Shown: positions 16,198-24,946 of the stretch, one piece after another | Layout of the letters: each line of letters opens with the position of its first letter | Numbering within the stretch: the first letter of the stretch is position 1 | DNA from: Streptococcus thermophilus | GTDB lineage: Bacteria; Actinomycetota; Actinomycetes; Mycobacteriales; Mycobacteriaceae | DNA: 64,000 bases | Reading direction: 5' to 3' | Assembly (NCBI GenBank): GCA_900618065.1 | Contig: UYIL01000003.1 | Coordinates: forward strand, 186,001-250,000 | The notes under the pieces: model-generated | What the model was told of the DNA's origin: nothing | What the model saw: the letters and a program-made list of their open reading frames with translations, nothing else | Database searches by the model: none | Made by a program: the position numbers and the translations under genes

Positions 16198-17691
16198 ATG
16201 GATTCATTCACGAGCGGTTCCGCACGATTCTCCCACTTTTTCAAGCGCAGCACGCGTAACGCATTCCTCACCGCCTGCCTGATCACGGCATTAACGGCCT
16301 CCCTCCTGGCGGCCCCGCAAGCACAGGCGCAGGACACGACAACCTACCGCGGTACGAACGGTATCGGTATTGTCACAAAGACTTTCGACGACGCGACATC
16401 CGCAGAGCAGGTCGAGAAATCCTTCCGGACCGCCAAGGAAATGGGCGTTGAGTGGACGCGCGTCGGCGCGCCTTGGTACCACATCGAACGCGAGAGGGGC
16501 CAGTACAACTGGAAATTCCTCGACCAGACCGTCGCCATGGCGGAGAAGTACGACATCAAGATCATGATGCAGGTCTCCACCGCACCGCAGTGGGCAACCA
16601 GCGTCGGCGACATGTCCGAGGCAGAGAAGAACTCCCTCGACCACCACAAGGACACCTACGCACCGAAGCAGGAGCATTACGACGACTACGCGAACTACTT
16701 CGCTGAGGTAGTCAAGCGCTACGCTCCGCAAGGGGTTCTGGATTACGAAGTGTGGAACGAGCCCTCGATGAGAGGCTTCTGGCGAGAATCCCCCGACAAC
16801 CCGAACCCGAGCCCCGAAAGTTACACGAAGCTCCTGCGGGCGACGTACCCGAAGGCGCACGCTGCGAATAAGGACGTGAACGTGATCGCCGGAGGGCAGG
16901 TTGTCCTTCCCACTGAACAGGACGGGTCGGTGATCAACTCGGTGGAGTATCTCGAGCGGATGTACGCGGCTGGCGCCAAGGGGCACTTTGATTCTCTAGC
17001 CCACCACCCTTACGGCATCGGTGCAGAGTACTGGGAGTACAACGGCTGGGCCTATATGTTCAATGAGCCACAGACCAAGAGGGCTCCGGGGAAGTCCCTT
17101 CACTCGGTCATGACTGCCCACGGCGATGGCCACAAGGAAATCTGGTTGACTGAGACCGGTCAAGACACCCTCAACGTCGACGAAGCCACCCAGGCAGCTA
17201 CTTACCAGGACTACCTTGAGGCCTGGAACAAAACGGCAAACCTCGGGCCGATCATCTTTTACCAGCTCCACGACCGCAAGCCCTACGGATCCAAGGATAA
17301 GGAGGACTACTTCGGTGTTCTTCGTGCCGACGGATCGTGGAAGCCAGCCGCCCACACCATTAAGAACTTCGCCGGAGGCGGTAATGGCGCGCCGGTCGAA
17401 TCCGGAGCCGTGCTGCCAGTGACCGATGAGCCCGAGGTGGAGTACGGTGCGGTCCCGCCAGCAGATGATGCCAATGAGGTGGATCCGGGGTCGCCCATGC
17501 CGGCGGAACAATCCACGCCTTCCCAGCCGTCCCAATCCAATGCGGACGCATCGAAGCCTTCGAAGTTTGGCTCGGGTGAATCCGCAGAAAAATCGGGCCG
17601 GGAAGACAACGTTCTCACCCGCGTCGTGTCGTCTATCGCAGGTTTCCTTCGCGACAGCGTGTGGAAGAAGATCCTGGATTTCTTTTCATAG
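16198..17691 (+). CDS. Secreted clan-A glycoside hydrolase (cellulase/GH39-like)
   Basis: 497 residues. A signal peptide with hydrophobic core TACLITALTASLLAA ends at AQAQ. The catalytic TIM barrel spans about residues 55-400 with the acid/base glutamate in VWNEPS (about residue 187) and the nucleophile in WLTETG (about 318), the pattern of GH5/GH39-type enzymes. After the barrel comes a Pro/Ser/Glu-rich linker of about 80 residues and a short hydrophobic amphipathic tail (VSSIAGFLRDSVWKKILDFF), perhaps tethering it to the envelope. The substrate, possibly a cell-envelope or host glycan, is unknown. Confidence 0.8.
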   Translation: MDSFTSGSARFSHFFKRSTRNAFLTACLITALTASLLAAPQAQAQDTTTYRGTNGIGIVTKTFDDATSAEQVEKSFRTAKEMGVEWTRVGAPWYHIERERGQYNWKFLDQTVAMAEKYDIKIMMQVSTAPQWATSVGDMSEAEKNSLDHHKDTYAPKQEHYDDYANYFAEVVKRYAPQGVLDYEVWNEPSMRGFWRESPDNPNPSPESYTKLLRATYPKAHAANKDVNVIAGGQVVLPTEQDGSVINSVEYLERMYAAGAKGHFDSLAHHPYGIGAEYWEYNGWAYMFNEPQTKRAPGKSLHSVMTAHGDGHKEIWLTETGQDTLNVDEATQAATYQDYLEAWNKTANLGPIIFYQLHDRKPYGSKDKEDYFGVLRADGSWKPAAHTIKNFAGGGNGAPVESGAVLPVTDEPEVEYGAVPPADDANEVDPGSPMPAEQSTPSQPSQSNADASKPSKFGSGESAEKSGREDNVLTRVVSSIAGFLRDSVWKKILDFFS

Positions 17692-17773
17692 GTTTAACCC
17701 CGGTTCATCCGGCAGGCGCGCTGCAACGGCTTAGAGGTTCGAGACAGGTCCGAGGGAGGCCGCCCGAGCGATC

Positions 17774-17877
17774 GTGCGGAAAAGTTGACAATGCTGTTCT
17801 CGAAGCGAGACCCGAAAACCTTCTGACCTGCGGCATCAGCCCAAGATAGAAATCCAGTTTGTCAACTTTCCCGCAAC
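17774..17877. repeat. Short palindrome-ended repeat element, copy C (inverted orientation)
   Basis: About 104 bases bounded by TGCGGAAAAGTTGACAA and TTGTCAACTTTCCCGCA, inverted arms of 17 bases with one mismatch. Its complement carries ACAAACTGGATTTCTATCT and GCAGGTCA, shared with copies A and B near 3.6-3.9 kb. It lies between the glycosidase gene and the terminator of the convergent gene. Confidence 0.7.
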
Positions 17878-17975
17878 GCCTTGCTCGCGCTTGAACATCC
17901 GCTTCGATTTACCGTCGGGTTCTGCACCCAGCGCGGTGGCAGTGAATCCGGGAGTAGAGCAGAGAAGAAACTGAA

Positions 17976-18015
17976 ATCCCCGGAGTGCTAACCGTGCGGC
18001 TAGCACTCCGGGGAT
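17976..18015 (-). terminator. Strong hairpin terminator, convergent genes
   Basis: ATCCCCGGAGTGCTA pairs exactly with TAGCACTCCGGGGAT around a 10-base loop. On the minus strand it is followed by TTCAGTTTCTTCTC, so it mainly ends the repeat-bearing gene at 18030-18515; it may also stop rightward transcripts. Confidence 0.8.
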
Positions 18016-18029
18016 CAATGCGGATTGGC

Positions 18030-18515
18030 CTACTTGGACATGAAGTTCTTCAGGAAGTTGAACAGAGCCAGGGCTGCGGCACCGATACCGAAACCAATGA
18101 GGATCTCAGCGGTCAGGCCTTTAGACCAGCCGTTCTTCTCGTCGCTCTTGTAGGAGCTGCCGAGCAGTTTGGACGACCCCTCGTTGTCCTTGATCTTGTC
18201 GTGGATCGGGGTCTTGGCGTCAGAAGAGCCGTTGCCCTTTGCGGAGCCCTCAGAGGACTTCTTGTCGTCCTTGGCGGAGCCGTCAGAGGACTTCTTGTCG
18301 TCCTTGGCGGAGCCGTCAGAGGACTTCTTGTCGTCCTTGGCAGAGCCGTCAGAGGACTTCTTGTCGTCCTTGGCAGAGCCGTTGTCGGAGCCTACGGAGG
18401 TGCCGCCGGTAGTGGAGATGTCGTTCTTGTCGTTGTCGGACTGGGCGGTTGCGGGGATGACGGACAGGGACAGGGCGGTGGCAGCTGCAACAGCTGCTGT
18501 GGTGAACTTACGCAT
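18030..18515 (-). CDS. Secreted protein with 11-residue tandem repeats and C-terminal membrane helix
   Basis: 161 residues from the ATG at 18515, where a signal peptide begins (MRKFTTAAVAAATALSLSVI, ending ATAQ); the longer open frame has no ribosome site. Four tandem copies of GSAKDDKKSSD occupy roughly residues 48-91. They are charged and disordered, and are encoded by a 33-base DNA repeat. A hydrophobic helix near the end (LIGFGIGAAALALFNFL) is followed by KNFMSK. The build matches the small protein at 1184-1543: exported and held in the membrane by its tail. The repeat number is likely to vary between strains. Function unknown. Confidence 0.75.
   Translation of the reverse strand: MRKFTTAAVAAATALSLSVIPATAQSDNDKNDISTTGGTSVGSDNGSAKDDKKSSDGSAKDDKKSSDGSAKDDKKSSDGSAKDDKKSSEGSAKGNGSSDAKTPIHDKIKDNEGSSKLLGSSYKSDEKNGWSKGLTAEILIGFGIGAAALALFNFLKNFMSK
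18243..18374. repeat. Four tandem 33-base coding repeats
   Basis: Units at 18243, 18276, 18309 and 18342, each reading G(A)GAGCCGTCAGAGGACTTC and on to TTGTCGTCCTTGGC, nearly identical. The unit length is a multiple of three, so copy-number change keeps the reading frame. A partial fifth unit follows. Confidence 0.9.
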
Positions 18516-19061
18516 GGGAAAATATATACCCGACCCACGAAAGCTGTGTCTAGCCTTGCCGTACATTCAGCTAAATATCAGACAGGACTGTCTGCACAAA
18601 ACGACCGATTAACCAGCATGTTTGAGTCGCAAAAAAGTATCGCGGAATAATATTCAAACCGAACAGTCTAGAAAACCAGACGCAAAATCCTCGCTAAACC
18701 CATCGGTCAGCAGCTACGGATAGTTACACATAAACCGAAAAATCTTTACTTTTGGCACAACGCGGCTCGCGCCGCCGGCGGCGCACTGGCCGCGTGAGAC
18801 TGCTGCAATGGGCAATGACATGTGCGATGCCATGGACTGAGAGATTGTTGGGCTCTGCAGCTACGGCCCGCGGGTTGCGCTCCGGTGCGGCGAACCCGCA
18901 GACAGCGGGGATAATTTAGTTCGTTTAGGCAATGCATGCTGGACCGCGCCGCTCAGTTTGTGTAACAAAAATGTAGCCGTTACGTAAATAGTCCATGTAG
19001 AGAAAGCACCGTTTTTTGTGTAGAAGTTAAGAAACCTCAAATCTCTATTAGGAGGCATGGC
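18516..19061. other. Intergenic region without a supported gene
   Basis: About 545 bases between divergent secreted-protein genes. It is AT-rich near 18640-18760 and 18950-19050, with GGAGG at 19051-19055 serving the lipase start. No gene, RNA or clear operator could be recognised. Confidence 0.5.
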
Positions 19062-20378
19062 ATGAAACAGAACAAGCGCGTGGCGGGCAGCGTCATGGCT
19101 GCGGTGAGCGGACTGGCGCTCACCGTCGGGTTGGCTACTACACCCCCGATGGCTCAAGCACAGAGCTCGCAAAGTTCGTCGGGCTCGAGTGGGATCGAGT
19201 CGAGTTCAGCGAATCTGGGCTCGGAGATGGGGGAGGTCCCGAAGCGGGATGCGCCCGTCTACCGCAGCGGATTGCCGGACGTGACCCCACAGGGCGAGCC
19301 GGGAACGGTGCTGGCGGAGGTGCCGCTGGATACCCGCGTTGGACTGTCGAGTGCGTCGGAGCAGTACCGCATCGCCTACACCACCGTTGACCAGCACGGA
19401 AAACCTGCTGTGAGTACCGGTGCGGTGTACCTGCCGGAGGGTGAGCGTCCAGAGGGCGGCTGGCCGGTGCTGGCATGGGCCCACGGAACTGTGGGTCAAA
19501 GCGATGACTGTGCGCCGTCGATCAACCCCCTGTGGCCGGTTGAGGAGGACTACCTCAACACGTTCCTGGATGAGGGTTACGCGATTGTTGCCACAGACTA
19601 TGCGGGGTTGGATTCGCCGGGGTTCCACAGCTACCTCAACGGCAAGGTGGCGGCGGAAAACGTTGTTGACTCTGTCGCTGCCGCGCACCAGATGAAGGCC
19701 ACGCAGGGCGCAGCGCCCGTCCTGGCTGACAAGTGGGCTGTGATCGGGCAATCCCAGGGCGGCGGTGTGGCTCTCCACGTCGCGCACAGGGCGACGGGTC
19801 TGAGCGAAGACCTGGGCGTCGACTACCGCGGCGGTGTGGCCACGGGTGCACCGGCATACGTTGAGAACGTGTTGCTCCGGTTCGGTCCATCCTTCCCGCC
19901 CTTCCCGTTGCCGGAGATCATGGGGGCCTACATGTTGTACGTCCTGGCCTCTGTGTACGAGGCGAACCCGGACATCGACTTCGATTCAGCGCTTACCGAC
20001 GAAGGTCGCCGCATGATCGCCGCATCCGAGCAAAGCTGTCTCTTCGAGGTTGGCGAGGCGATGGAAGGAGTGAACCTGGCGCGGGCGTTCAAGAAGCCGC
20101 TGCGTGAGGTGCCTGGGGCTGAAGAAGCGATTCGTGAGCACCTTGCCACCCCAGTCAGCGGGTACGATAAGCCGGTCTTCCTGGGCCACGGATTGTTCGA
20201 CTTTGACGTGCCCACCCCGATCGGGATGATTCTCAACTCCGACATCTGGCTGCGGCAGTTCGTCGGCTCGGAGCGCAATGACCGTGTGGTGGTCCGGTGG
20301 TACCCGGCCAACCACGTCGACACGATGACCGAGTCCACCGAAGACTCCGTGCCGTTCCTGCGCGACATTATGAGCTAA
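19062..20378 (+). CDS. Secreted LIP-type lipase / alpha-beta hydrolase
   Basis: 438 residues. The start has TTAGGAGGC before the ATG. A signal peptide covers residues 1-34 (ending AQAQ), then a Ser-rich spacer. The hydrolase domain has an oxyanion-region phrase AWAHGTVG, the nucleophile elbow GQSQGG with Ser231, an acid candidate in FDFDVPTP and the histidine in NHVDTM, a pattern of the secretory lipase (LIP) family. It probably hydrolyses lipid esters outside the cell, which fits lipid-scavenging corynebacteria. A bidirectional terminator follows. Confidence 0.85.
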   Translation: MKQNKRVAGSVMAAVSGLALTVGLATTPPMAQAQSSQSSSGSSGIESSSANLGSEMGEVPKRDAPVYRSGLPDVTPQGEPGTVLAEVPLDTRVGLSSASEQYRIAYTTVDQHGKPAVSTGAVYLPEGERPEGGWPVLAWAHGTVGQSDDCAPSINPLWPVEEDYLNTFLDEGYAIVATDYAGLDSPGFHSYLNGKVAAENVVDSVAAAHQMKATQGAAPVLADKWAVIGQSQGGGVALHVAHRATGLSEDLGVDYRGGVATGAPAYVENVLLRFGPSFPPFPLPEIMGAYMLYVLASVYEANPDIDFDSALTDEGRRMIAASEQSCLFEVGEAMEGVNLARAFKKPLREVPGAEEAIREHLATPVSGYDKPVFLGHGLFDFDVPTPIGMILNSDIWLRQFVGSERNDRVVVRWYPANHVDTMTESTEDSVPFLRDIMS

Positions 20379-20398
20379 GCCTCAACTGGAGGCACCAG

Positions 20399-20437
20399 AA
20401 ATCTAGCCCGGGCTGTGTTTCAGCTCGGGCTAGATTT
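20399..20437. terminator. Bidirectional terminator between convergent genes
   Basis: AAATCTAGCCCG pairs with CGGGCTAGATTT, extended inward by GCTG/CAGC with one mismatch, around TGTTT. The A/T-rich outer ends let it work on both the lipase and the YhgE/Pip transcripts. Confidence 0.85.
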
Positions 20438-20447
20438 GCCATTCGAG

Positions 20448-22592
20448 CTAGACCTCTAGCTCGGGGTGGATGTCCTTGTCCAACAGGACTCGCTCGCGCC
20501 AGAACCCGGCCATCGCCAATAGGAAGGCAGCCACGCCGACGAACGCCAGGACACCGAGGGCCTGTTCCAAGCGCGGGTCGCCGGCAGAGGAGCCGAAGAG
20601 GGTGTGGCGCATCAGGTCCACAGAGAAGCGCATCGGGTCCCAGGAGTGGACCCACTGGATGAAGTCCGGCTGAACTTCTGGCGGATAGACACCGTTGGAG
20701 GCCACCAGCTGCAGGGTCATCAACACCATGGTCAGCAGACGGCCCACGTTGGGCCCGAATATGGCGTTGATAGCGATGATCGAGGTGACAAACACCATCG
20801 AAATGAAGCACAGCGCGCCGAGCATCTGGCCCGGGTGCACCGGGTCGATATCCAGCAGGAACACCTGGGCGAGCCAGAGGATCAGCGCCTGAATCAGGCC
20901 GATTCCAACCGCTGGAATCCAGGTGGCCAGGACCACACGGGCCGGGTTCACGCCCGAGTCGATCGCACGGCGGGAGATCGGGTTGAAGATCATGAACATG
21001 ATCAGGCCACCGAACCACAGCGACAGCGACAGGAAGAATGGGGACAGGCCCTGGCCGAAGGTGGTCAATGTGTCACCCGTCTCATTGAGGCGGACAGGGG
21101 AGGAGGCCACGGATGAGGCGTCGTCCAGCTTGGAGCCTTCGAAACGGGGGACTTGCTCGGCGCCTTCGGTGATTTTCAGGGCGAGTTCACCGGAGCCGTC
21201 GTCAAGCTGGATCAGGCCCTCGTTGAGGGATTCGACGCCGACGACGAGTTGGCGGGTGCCGTCGACAAGCATGGGGGTTTTCTCAGCCGCGCTGTCCACG
21301 CCGACCACTAGCATTTCGGTGCCGTCAGTCAGTTCCGCGGTGCCCGCGACGAGCTGGCCGGATCCATCGTGCAGCAACTTCAGCGCAGCGGAGAGTGTTT
21401 CCGCACCGTCGGCTGCCTTGTTGATGCCTTGCAGGTACTCAGCGGCTGGATCGTTGAGCTGGTTGGACAGCTCCCGAGCGCCGTCACGAAGCTCACGGAG
21501 TTTGCTGATGGTCTCCGGATCCAGCGCGGTGTCCACAATTTGCTGCGTCTCCGGGTCAACGCTGATGCCCGCGGCAGACTGCGCCTCGCGCGCCTTGGCC
21601 ACGAGGTCGCGCGCCGCCGGGCCACCGACATTCTCCAGGTCGTCGATCGCCTGATCCAGCGCCGCGTTAATACGCTCGTTGGCCTTCTGCAGCTGCTCGA
21701 GCTGGTCACCGACCCCGGTCACCTGGTCCACACCAGCCGACACAGCGGCAGCGCCGGCACCCAGCGTGTTCGTGGCATCACGCAATTTGCCCATGCCGTC
21801 AGCGAGCTCATCGGCGCCTTCGGAAGCCTCCCCCAGGCCATCGTTGAGCTTGTTGGCGCCCTCGTCGAGTTTGTTCGCGCCGTCGTCAAGCTCGTGCACG
21901 CCGTCGACGAGTTCCGGAAGCTTTTCGACGGCCGTATCAACCCCATCCTCAAGCTTGTGCACTCCGTCCTCAAGCTTCTGGGTGCCCTCCTTCGCTTCGC
22001 CGGTGCCGTCGTGCAGTTTTCCGGCACCCTCCGAGGCCTGGTCCATGCCGTCCCCGATGGTGTTGAAGCCCATGAACAACGTGTGGGTGATCTGTTCGCC
22101 GACGGTGCTACTGATCACCGCCGTCATCACACGCGCCACCTGGTTACCCAGCATGGTGGGGATGAAACCGTTGGTGTTGTTCAGCGTGACGTTCATCTTC
22201 GCCGGGTGCGGGTCGTCCGAGTTCACCGACACCGCGGCCTCGGAGAAGTCCTCCGGGATCTCCACCCCGAGGTAATAGGTACCGTCCGCAATGCCCTGCT
22301 GAGCTTCCTCCGGGCTGACTTCCACGAAGTTCATCGGCTCGACCTTGAGCAACTCTTCTGTCACCTGGTCGCCGGCGCGCATCTCCTCCCCGTCAGGGCC
22401 CTCCGCGCCCTTGTCAGAGTTGACCAGCGCCACCGGGATCTTGTCCAGGTTGCCCAGCGGGTCGAAGTACGACCACACGAAAATACCACCGAACAGCAGC
22501 GGTAGAACCGTAATGGCCATCAACGCCAGCGGCGGCAAGACGCCATTGAGCAGCTTACGGAAGTGCGTGCCCACATGAAGTCCGGAAATCAT
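20448..22592 (-). CDS. YhgE/Pip-family membrane protein with coiled repeat region
   Basis: 714 residues. One membrane helix near residues 18-40 (PLALMAITVLPLLFGGIFVW), then a large outside domain, then about five helices in the last 220 residues; this is the plan of YhgE/Pip and MmpL-accessory-like proteins. Residues about 200-480 contain many short repeats of the type KLxDGVxxLxDG, which should form a long helical stalk. It overlaps the ATPase-like gene by 4 bases (ATGA), so the two are coupled and may form an ABC-2-like export unit. A TetR regulator gene diverges from them. Confidence 0.8.
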   Translation of the reverse strand: MISGLHVGTHFRKLLNGVLPPLALMAITVLPLLFGGIFVWSYFDPLGNLDKIPVALVNSDKGAEGPDGEEMRAGDQVTEELLKVEPMNFVEVSPEEAQQGIADGTYYLGVEIPEDFSEAAVSVNSDDPHPAKMNVTLNNTNGFIPTMLGNQVARVMTAVISSTVGEQITHTLFMGFNTIGDGMDQASEGAGKLHDGTGEAKEGTQKLEDGVHKLEDGVDTAVEKLPELVDGVHELDDGANKLDEGANKLNDGLGEASEGADELADGMGKLRDATNTLGAGAAAVSAGVDQVTGVGDQLEQLQKANERINAALDQAIDDLENVGGPAARDLVAKAREAQSAAGISVDPETQQIVDTALDPETISKLRELRDGARELSNQLNDPAAEYLQGINKAADGAETLSAALKLLHDGSGQLVAGTAELTDGTEMLVVGVDSAAEKTPMLVDGTRQLVVGVESLNEGLIQLDDGSGELALKITEGAEQVPRFEGSKLDDASSVASSPVRLNETGDTLTTFGQGLSPFFLSLSLWFGGLIMFMIFNPISRRAIDSGVNPARVVLATWIPAVGIGLIQALILWLAQVFLLDIDPVHPGQMLGALCFISMVFVTSIIAINAIFGPNVGRLLTMVLMTLQLVASNGVYPPEVQPDFIQWVHSWDPMRFSVDLMRHTLFGSSAGDPRLEQALGVLAFVGVAAFLLAMAGFWRERVLLDKDIHPELEV

Positions 22593-23302
22593 GCGCTGGC
22601 CTCCTCAGAGTGGTCGGTCTGTTCGGTCTTGTCAGTCTTTTCGGTCTTCTCGGTCTCAAGCTGGTTGCCCGAGCGCAAATCTACAACATGGTCCGCGTGG
22701 TCATTCGGATCTTCGTTCACGGTGCTCACGACAACAGGCAGGTGTTTGGAGAGGGTGAGCAAATCGTCGAGAAGCTCTTGGCGCAGCTCGGCACTGCGGA
22801 TTTGGTCGATGTCGTCCACGACGATCGCCAACGCGTTTTTACGGGCGACCAATCCGAGGAGCACACGGAGGCGGAAGCGGTCCTGAACGGACAACTCGCC
22901 AACGTCAAGAGCCGGGTCGAGGCTTGTCAGGCGCAACGGCTCCAGCCACGGCTGAACCAGATCGTGGTTGAGGATGTCCTTCGGCACGAGCTTGTAAAAG
23001 GGCTGGGCCCAGGCGACCTGCTCGCGGATCACCTCACGGGTGTCTACCTGGCGCTCGAGGCTGTCCAGCAGAGTTGTTCCGGCCAGTGCGACCTTTTTGA
23101 AGCGTTGGCGGGGCTTGACCGCGTCGCCGACATGCACCTCACCGCTCTTCTGGCTGAAACGACCAGCTAGCGTCATGCACAGCGTGGTCGCGCCGACTTC
23201 GCGTTTGGTGATCAGGAGGGTCAGGCCGTCGTAGATGTCGAACGTCAGCGGTACATCGCCTTTACGCAAGACAAGATCGCGGACGCTGAAGATGGGTTCC
23301 AC
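22589..23302 (-). CDS. ABC-type ATPase with degenerate motifs
   Basis: 237 residues starting at GTG with GAGGGGG before it. The overall order matches an ABC nucleotide-binding domain: the P-loop position reads KREVGATTL instead of GxSGxGKST, the signature position reads VGELSVQDRFRLRVLLGL instead of LSGGQ, and Walker B reads LAIVVDDID with Asp in place of Glu. The C-terminal 30 residues are a Glu/Lys/Thr-rich tail. ATP turnover is probably weak or altered. It is cotranscribed with the YhgE/Pip membrane protein, presumably its partner. Confidence 0.7.
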   Translation of the reverse strand: MEPIFSVRDLVLRKGDVPLTFDIYDGLTLLITKREVGATTLCMTLAGRFSQKSGEVHVGDAVKPRQRFKKVALAGTTLLDSLERQVDTREVIREQVAWAQPFYKLVPKDILNHDLVQPWLEPLRLTSLDPALDVGELSVQDRFRLRVLLGLVARKNALAIVVDDIDQIRSAELRQELLDDLLTLSKHLPVVVSTVNEDPNDHADHVVDLRSGNQLETEKTEKTDKTEQTDHSEEASA

Positions 23303-23363
23303 TGGGTGCCCCCTCGGCTAAGTGGAGGATAGACTATCGGAAATTCAGGGTGTATCATCCCGC

Positions 23364-23379
23364 ACTACGAGACTGTAGT
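23364..23379. promoter_or_regulatory. Inverted repeat before the TetR gene
   Basis: ACTAC-N6-GTAGT lies 13 bases before the TetR start and between the divergent TetR and ATPase genes. It is placed as an autoregulatory operator; the arms are short, so support is moderate. Confidence 0.4.
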
Positions 23380-23392
23380 CAAGGCGGGGACG

Positions 23393-23998
23393 ATGAGATC
23401 TGACGCGAAAGCACGGCGGGAAAAAATCATTGACGCGGCATGTGACCTGCTGCGCACCCGCCCCGAGTCCGCCGTCACGCTCGAGGCCATCGCCGCCCGC
23501 GCCGGGGTGGGCATCGCCACCCTCTACCGCAATTTCCCCACCAGGGCGGACCTCGACGCCGCGTGCGGGTTGCGGTTGCTCACCAACGTCGGCGAATTCA
23601 TCGATGAAGCACTCACGCGTTTCGTCGACGACCCCCAGGCCCACTGGGACACCTTCGTCTGGCAGCTTCTCGAATATGGAGCCGGCCCCCTTGTCGCCGC
23701 CATCGCCCACGACCGCTGGCAGCACCATCCGGAGCTGTCCGCAAAACGCGCAGCCACGATGGATGCCTTCCAGGGGGTGCTGGACAAGGCTGCGCCCGCT
23801 GGGCTGGTGCCGGCAGGACTGACCCCGCTCGAGTTCGCCGCCGAGATGTTCGTGGTCACACGGCCCCTCGACGGGGAAATGGCCGAAGTCGACGCGCAGG
23901 TGCAGCGCCGCCTCGTCGATCGATTGCTCACGGCCTGGAGGAACGCAGATGACACCGCGGTCCCGCTGGCCGTGACTTCGGTGAGTGCTGGGGCCTAG
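23393..23998 (+). CDS. TetR-family transcriptional regulator
   Basis: 201 residues. The N-terminal helix-turn-helix runs REKIIDAACDLLRTRPE then LEAIAARAGVGIATLYRNFP, diagnostic for TetR repressors; the rest is a helical ligand-binding domain with no recognisable ligand. Divergent from the ATPase/YhgE pair, which it most likely represses. Its stop codon shares a CTAG with the stop of the convergent gene. Confidence 0.9.
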   Translation: MRSDAKARREKIIDAACDLLRTRPESAVTLEAIAARAGVGIATLYRNFPTRADLDAACGLRLLTNVGEFIDEALTRFVDDPQAHWDTFVWQLLEYGAGPLVAAIAHDRWQHHPELSAKRAATMDAFQGVLDKAAPAGLVPAGLTPLEFAAEMFVVTRPLDGEMAEVDAQVQRRLVDRLLTAWRNADDTAVPLAVTSVSAGA

Positions 23999-24744
23999 TT
24001 GCCGCGGGGGTCGGTGGCGTTGCGCTGGCCGTCATCGAGCGTGTCCAGCGTAGACAGCTGCTCGTCGATGGAAGACAGCAACTCCTCATCGCGCTGCGCT
24101 GGCTCCTCCGACAACGGGCCGTGAGCCGAGTGGGCACCAGCCGCCTCGTTCTCGACGCGGTTGCCGGTGCCGATCTTATCGGCAGCTTGGCCCTGTCCAG
24201 CGCCGCGCTCGTTCGTAGTCGTCGAGTACACGCGGGTCACAGAACCGTCCGAATTTGCGTGCTCGCCGGTCTTCTTCACCGGGCGGTGGTCCTTGCGCGG
24301 CGCCTGCTTCGGTTCCTCGCGCAGGAAGAAGTACCAGACAGCGCCACCGATCGCGGCCAGCAGGGCAAGGATCCCGGTTGCTGCGCCGATGCCCTTCGCC
24401 TGCTTCTTACGCTTGTTCTTCTTGGCGGTCTTCTCGGCATTCTTCAGCACACGCTTGCCCAGTTGCTCCGAATCGAACTGGGCGCGGCGGCGGTCAAGTC
24501 GGGCGTGAGCGGCACGAGTAATGTCGCCGGCCTCGCGGCGTGCTTCGCTGAAGCGGGACTCATCGATGATGTCGTCGATGTCGTCGATGTCCTCGAGATC
24601 GTCAGCGTCAACACCGCGGCTCGGATTAGCCAGAACACGCACAGCCTCATAGACGTTGCGCTTCTCAGCCTTGTTCAGGTCGCGGTACTGGCCGTAAAAG
24701 TGGTTGGCCACCTTCATGGCCAAACGGATATTGCGGAGGTTCAT
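23995..24744 (-). CDS. Hypothetical single-pass membrane protein
   Basis: 249 residues. Residues 1-110 are charged and helical (with an acidic run DADDLEDIDDIDDII near 47), followed by a Lys-rich stretch and one membrane helix (GIGAATGILALLAAIGGAVW, about residues 117-136), then a hydrophilic, disordered C-terminal half. The Lys-rich flank predicts that the N-terminal part is cytoplasmic and the tail outside. I do not recognise a family. Upstream lies the long leader region of metF. Confidence 0.65.
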   Translation of the reverse strand: MNLRNIRLAMKVANHFYGQYRDLNKAEKRNVYEAVRVLANPSRGVDADDLEDIDDIDDIIDESRFSEARREAGDITRAAHARLDRRRAQFDSEQLGKRVLKNAEKTAKKNKRKKQAKGIGAATGILALLAAIGGAVWYFFLREEPKQAPRKDHRPVKKTGEHANSDGSVTRVYSTTTNERGAGQGQAADKIGTGNRVENEAAGAHSAHGPLSEEPAQRDEELLSSIDEQLSTLDTLDDGQRNATDPRGN

Positions 24745-24930
24745 GGTGTTCGGTCACCTTTCGGGGAGTTAGCTTTGCCCTCCACAGTAGGTATGTCTGC
24801 GGGTTCTCGCCGTGTATAGAGGTTTAATATGGTCTTCTAACGGATTTGCGGAAATCCGACCTGGGAAAACGTCGCCGAGGTTTGGCAGAAGGCCATATTG
24901 AAATTCTGCAGGCGCCGTAGCCGGCCAATC

Positions 24931-24946
24931 TGGACCGCTCGGTCCA
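24931..24946. promoter_or_regulatory. McbR-like operator upstream of metF-metE
   Basis: TGGAC-CGCTCG-GTCCA is a perfect palindrome that fits the corynebacterial McbR pattern TAGAC-N6-GTCTA except for a symmetric A-to-G/T-to-C change. It lies about 230 bases before the metF start within the otherwise empty region 24745-25174. McbR represses sulphur amino-acid genes in C. glutamicum. No cobalamin or SAM riboswitch was found in this leader. Confidence 0.5.

Noticed and set aside
18243..18374. CRISPR-like array
   Set aside because: The units are directly abutting 33-base repeats without spacers and are in frame within a coding region.
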